NCBI GenBank assembly: GCA_023383735.1
Contig: JAHDYN010000121.1
Span: 1-6,217, forward strand
Direction: 5' to 3'
Length of the DNA: 6,217 bases
Source of the DNA: Gammaproteobacteria bacterium
GTDB taxonomy: Bacteria > Pseudomonadota > Gammaproteobacteria > Steroidobacterales > GCA-2729495
The notes under the pieces were generated by a model. It ran no database searches and was not told where the DNA came from. It worked only from the letters and a program-made list of their open reading frames with translations. This document shows positions 5,383 to 6,217 of the stretch, piece after piece. The number at the start of each line of letters is the position of its first letter. The stretch's first letter is position 1. Made by a program: the position numbers and the translations under genes.

Positions 5383-6217
5383 TCAACGGATCTGGCCAGC
5401 TCGTCCAATACCGCTGAAATTGGCCTTCTTCAGCATGCTGTCGTACTGATGTGACATGGTGTGCGCCTGCAGTTGCGCCATGAAGTCCATCGTGACGACC
5501 ACGATAATCATCAGCGAGGTTCCGCCGAAATAGAACGGCACCCGCCAGTAAAGGATCATGAACTCCGGCAACAGACAGACGGCCACCACGTAGATGGCAC
5601 CCCAGAAGGTCAGCCGAGTGAGCACCTTGTCGATGTACTCGGCGGTCTGCTGTCCGGGCCGGATACCGGGGATGAAGGCACCGCTTTTCTTCAGGTTGTC
5701 GGAGGTCTCGCGGGAGTTGAAGACCAGCGCCGTATAGAAGAAGCAGAAAAACATGATCATGCCCGCATACAGCAGGATGTAGATCGGCTGACCGGGCGAG
5801 AGTTCCGCAGACAGCGTCTGCAGCCAGCCAAATCCCTGCGTGGTGCCAAACCAGCCGGCGATGGTGGCCGGAAACAGGATGATGCTGGAGGCAAAGATCG
5901 GCGGAATCACGCCCGACATGTTGATCTTGAACGGCAGGTGGCTGGACTGCCCGGCATACACCCGCCGGCCCTGCTGGCGGCGCGCGTAGTTGACGGTAAT
6001 CCGCCGCTGGCCGCGCTCCATGAAGACCACGAAGGCCGTGACCGCGATCACCAGCATGACCAGGATGAGGGCGATGGCGGGATTCATCTCGCCGGTGTTC
6101 ACCAGCTCCAGGGTGCCGCCGATGGCGGCCGGGAGACCGGAGATGATGCTGGCCAGGATGATCATCGAGATGCCGTTGCCCAGGCCGCGCTCGGTGATCT
6201 GCTCGCCCAGCCACATC
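5383..6217 (-). CDS. secY: Protein translocase subunit SecY (5' end missing)
   Basis: SecY is the channel of the SecYEG translocon, which moves unfolded proteins across or into the inner membrane with SecA or the ribosome. The frame is open to the right edge. The visible 277 residues begin at MWLGEQITERG, which is internal and aligns with about residue 172 of E. coli SecY (443 residues, from memory). Counting from that Met, membrane segments are at about 46-66, 101-120, 146-166, 203-219 and 228-248, matching TM6-TM10. The cytoplasmic loop between TM6 and TM7 has ERGQRRITVNYARRQQGRRV. The next cytoplasmic loop has NSRETSDNLKKSGAF and GIRPG (184-188), whose arginine is needed for SecA and ribosome function. 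The end LKKANFSGIG is also typical, with a few extra residues. No truncation or frameshift is seen in the visible part. It is the penultimate gene of the spc operon, directly before rpmJ. Confidence 0.98.
   Translation of the reverse strand, partial: MWLGEQITERGLGNGISMIILASIISGLPAAIGGTLELVNTGEMNPAIALILVMLVIAVTAFVVFMERGQRRITVNYARRQQGRRVYAGQSSHLPFKINMSGVIPPIFASSIILFPATIAGWFGTTQGFGWLQTLSAELSPGQPIYILLYAGMIMFFCFFYTALVFNSRETSDNLKKSGAFIPGIRPGQQTAEYIDKVLTRLTFWGAIYVVAVCLLPEFMILYWRVPFYFGGTSLMIIVVVTMDFMAQLQAHTMSHQYDSMLKKANFSGIGRAGQIR

Noticed and set aside
5363..6214. 283-codon open frame on the minus strand over secY
   Set aside because: It is a shifted frame of secY with no family resemblance, while the secY frame is fully conserved.
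1..6217. tRNA genes, CRISPR arrays, insertion sequences, phage or plasmid features
   Set aside because: None seen on either strand; almost all the sequence is accounted for by conserved core genes and the pump gene.

Overview
The window is a piece of a high-GC (roughly 60 % by eye) gammaproteobacterial chromosome. The evidence is gene order: on the minus strand secY is followed directly by rpmJ, rpsM, rpsK, rpsD, rpoA and rplQ, which is the junction of the spc and alpha ribosomal-protein operons. No adk, map or infA lies between secY and rpmJ, as is usual in Gammaproteobacteria; most other phyla and many Betaproteobacteria have at least infA there. The proteins, especially RpoA, S13 and L36, also read as close to Escherichia coli. 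No genus can be named from the sequence alone.

Layout: positions 1-2073 (+) hold the C-terminal two thirds of an AcrB-like RND efflux pump subunit whose start lies outside the window. A 58-base convergent gap (2074-2131) follows and carries a strong hairpin terminator that serves the minus-strand operon. The minus strand, in transcription order from the right edge, then carries secY (3' part, 6217-5383), rpmJ (5358-5245), rpsM (5216-4860), rpsK (4794-4354), rpsD (4342-3716), rpoA (3684-2680) and rplQ (2620-2132). Spacers are 11 to 65 bases and no internal promoter is evident, so these genes are probably co-transcribed up to the terminator.

The minus-strand genes supply the translocon channel SecY, five ribosomal proteins (L36, S13, S11, S4, L17) and the alpha subunit of RNA polymerase. 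In E. coli this operon is repressed translationally by S4 binding a long structured leader before rpsM; here the rpmJ-rpsM spacer is only 28 bases. The RND gene is an unrelated accessory gene that converges on the operon.

Nothing here looks like an undescribed system: this is core housekeeping DNA. The points worth a second look are small. They are a 9-codon reading frame that exactly bridges rpmJ and rpsM, a perfect 11-bp hairpin between rpsM and rpsK, an acidic Thr/Ala-rich N-terminal extension and two unusual cysteines in S11, loss of the PGQHG motif in S4, and a Lys/Ala-rich tail plus a changed second residue in L17.
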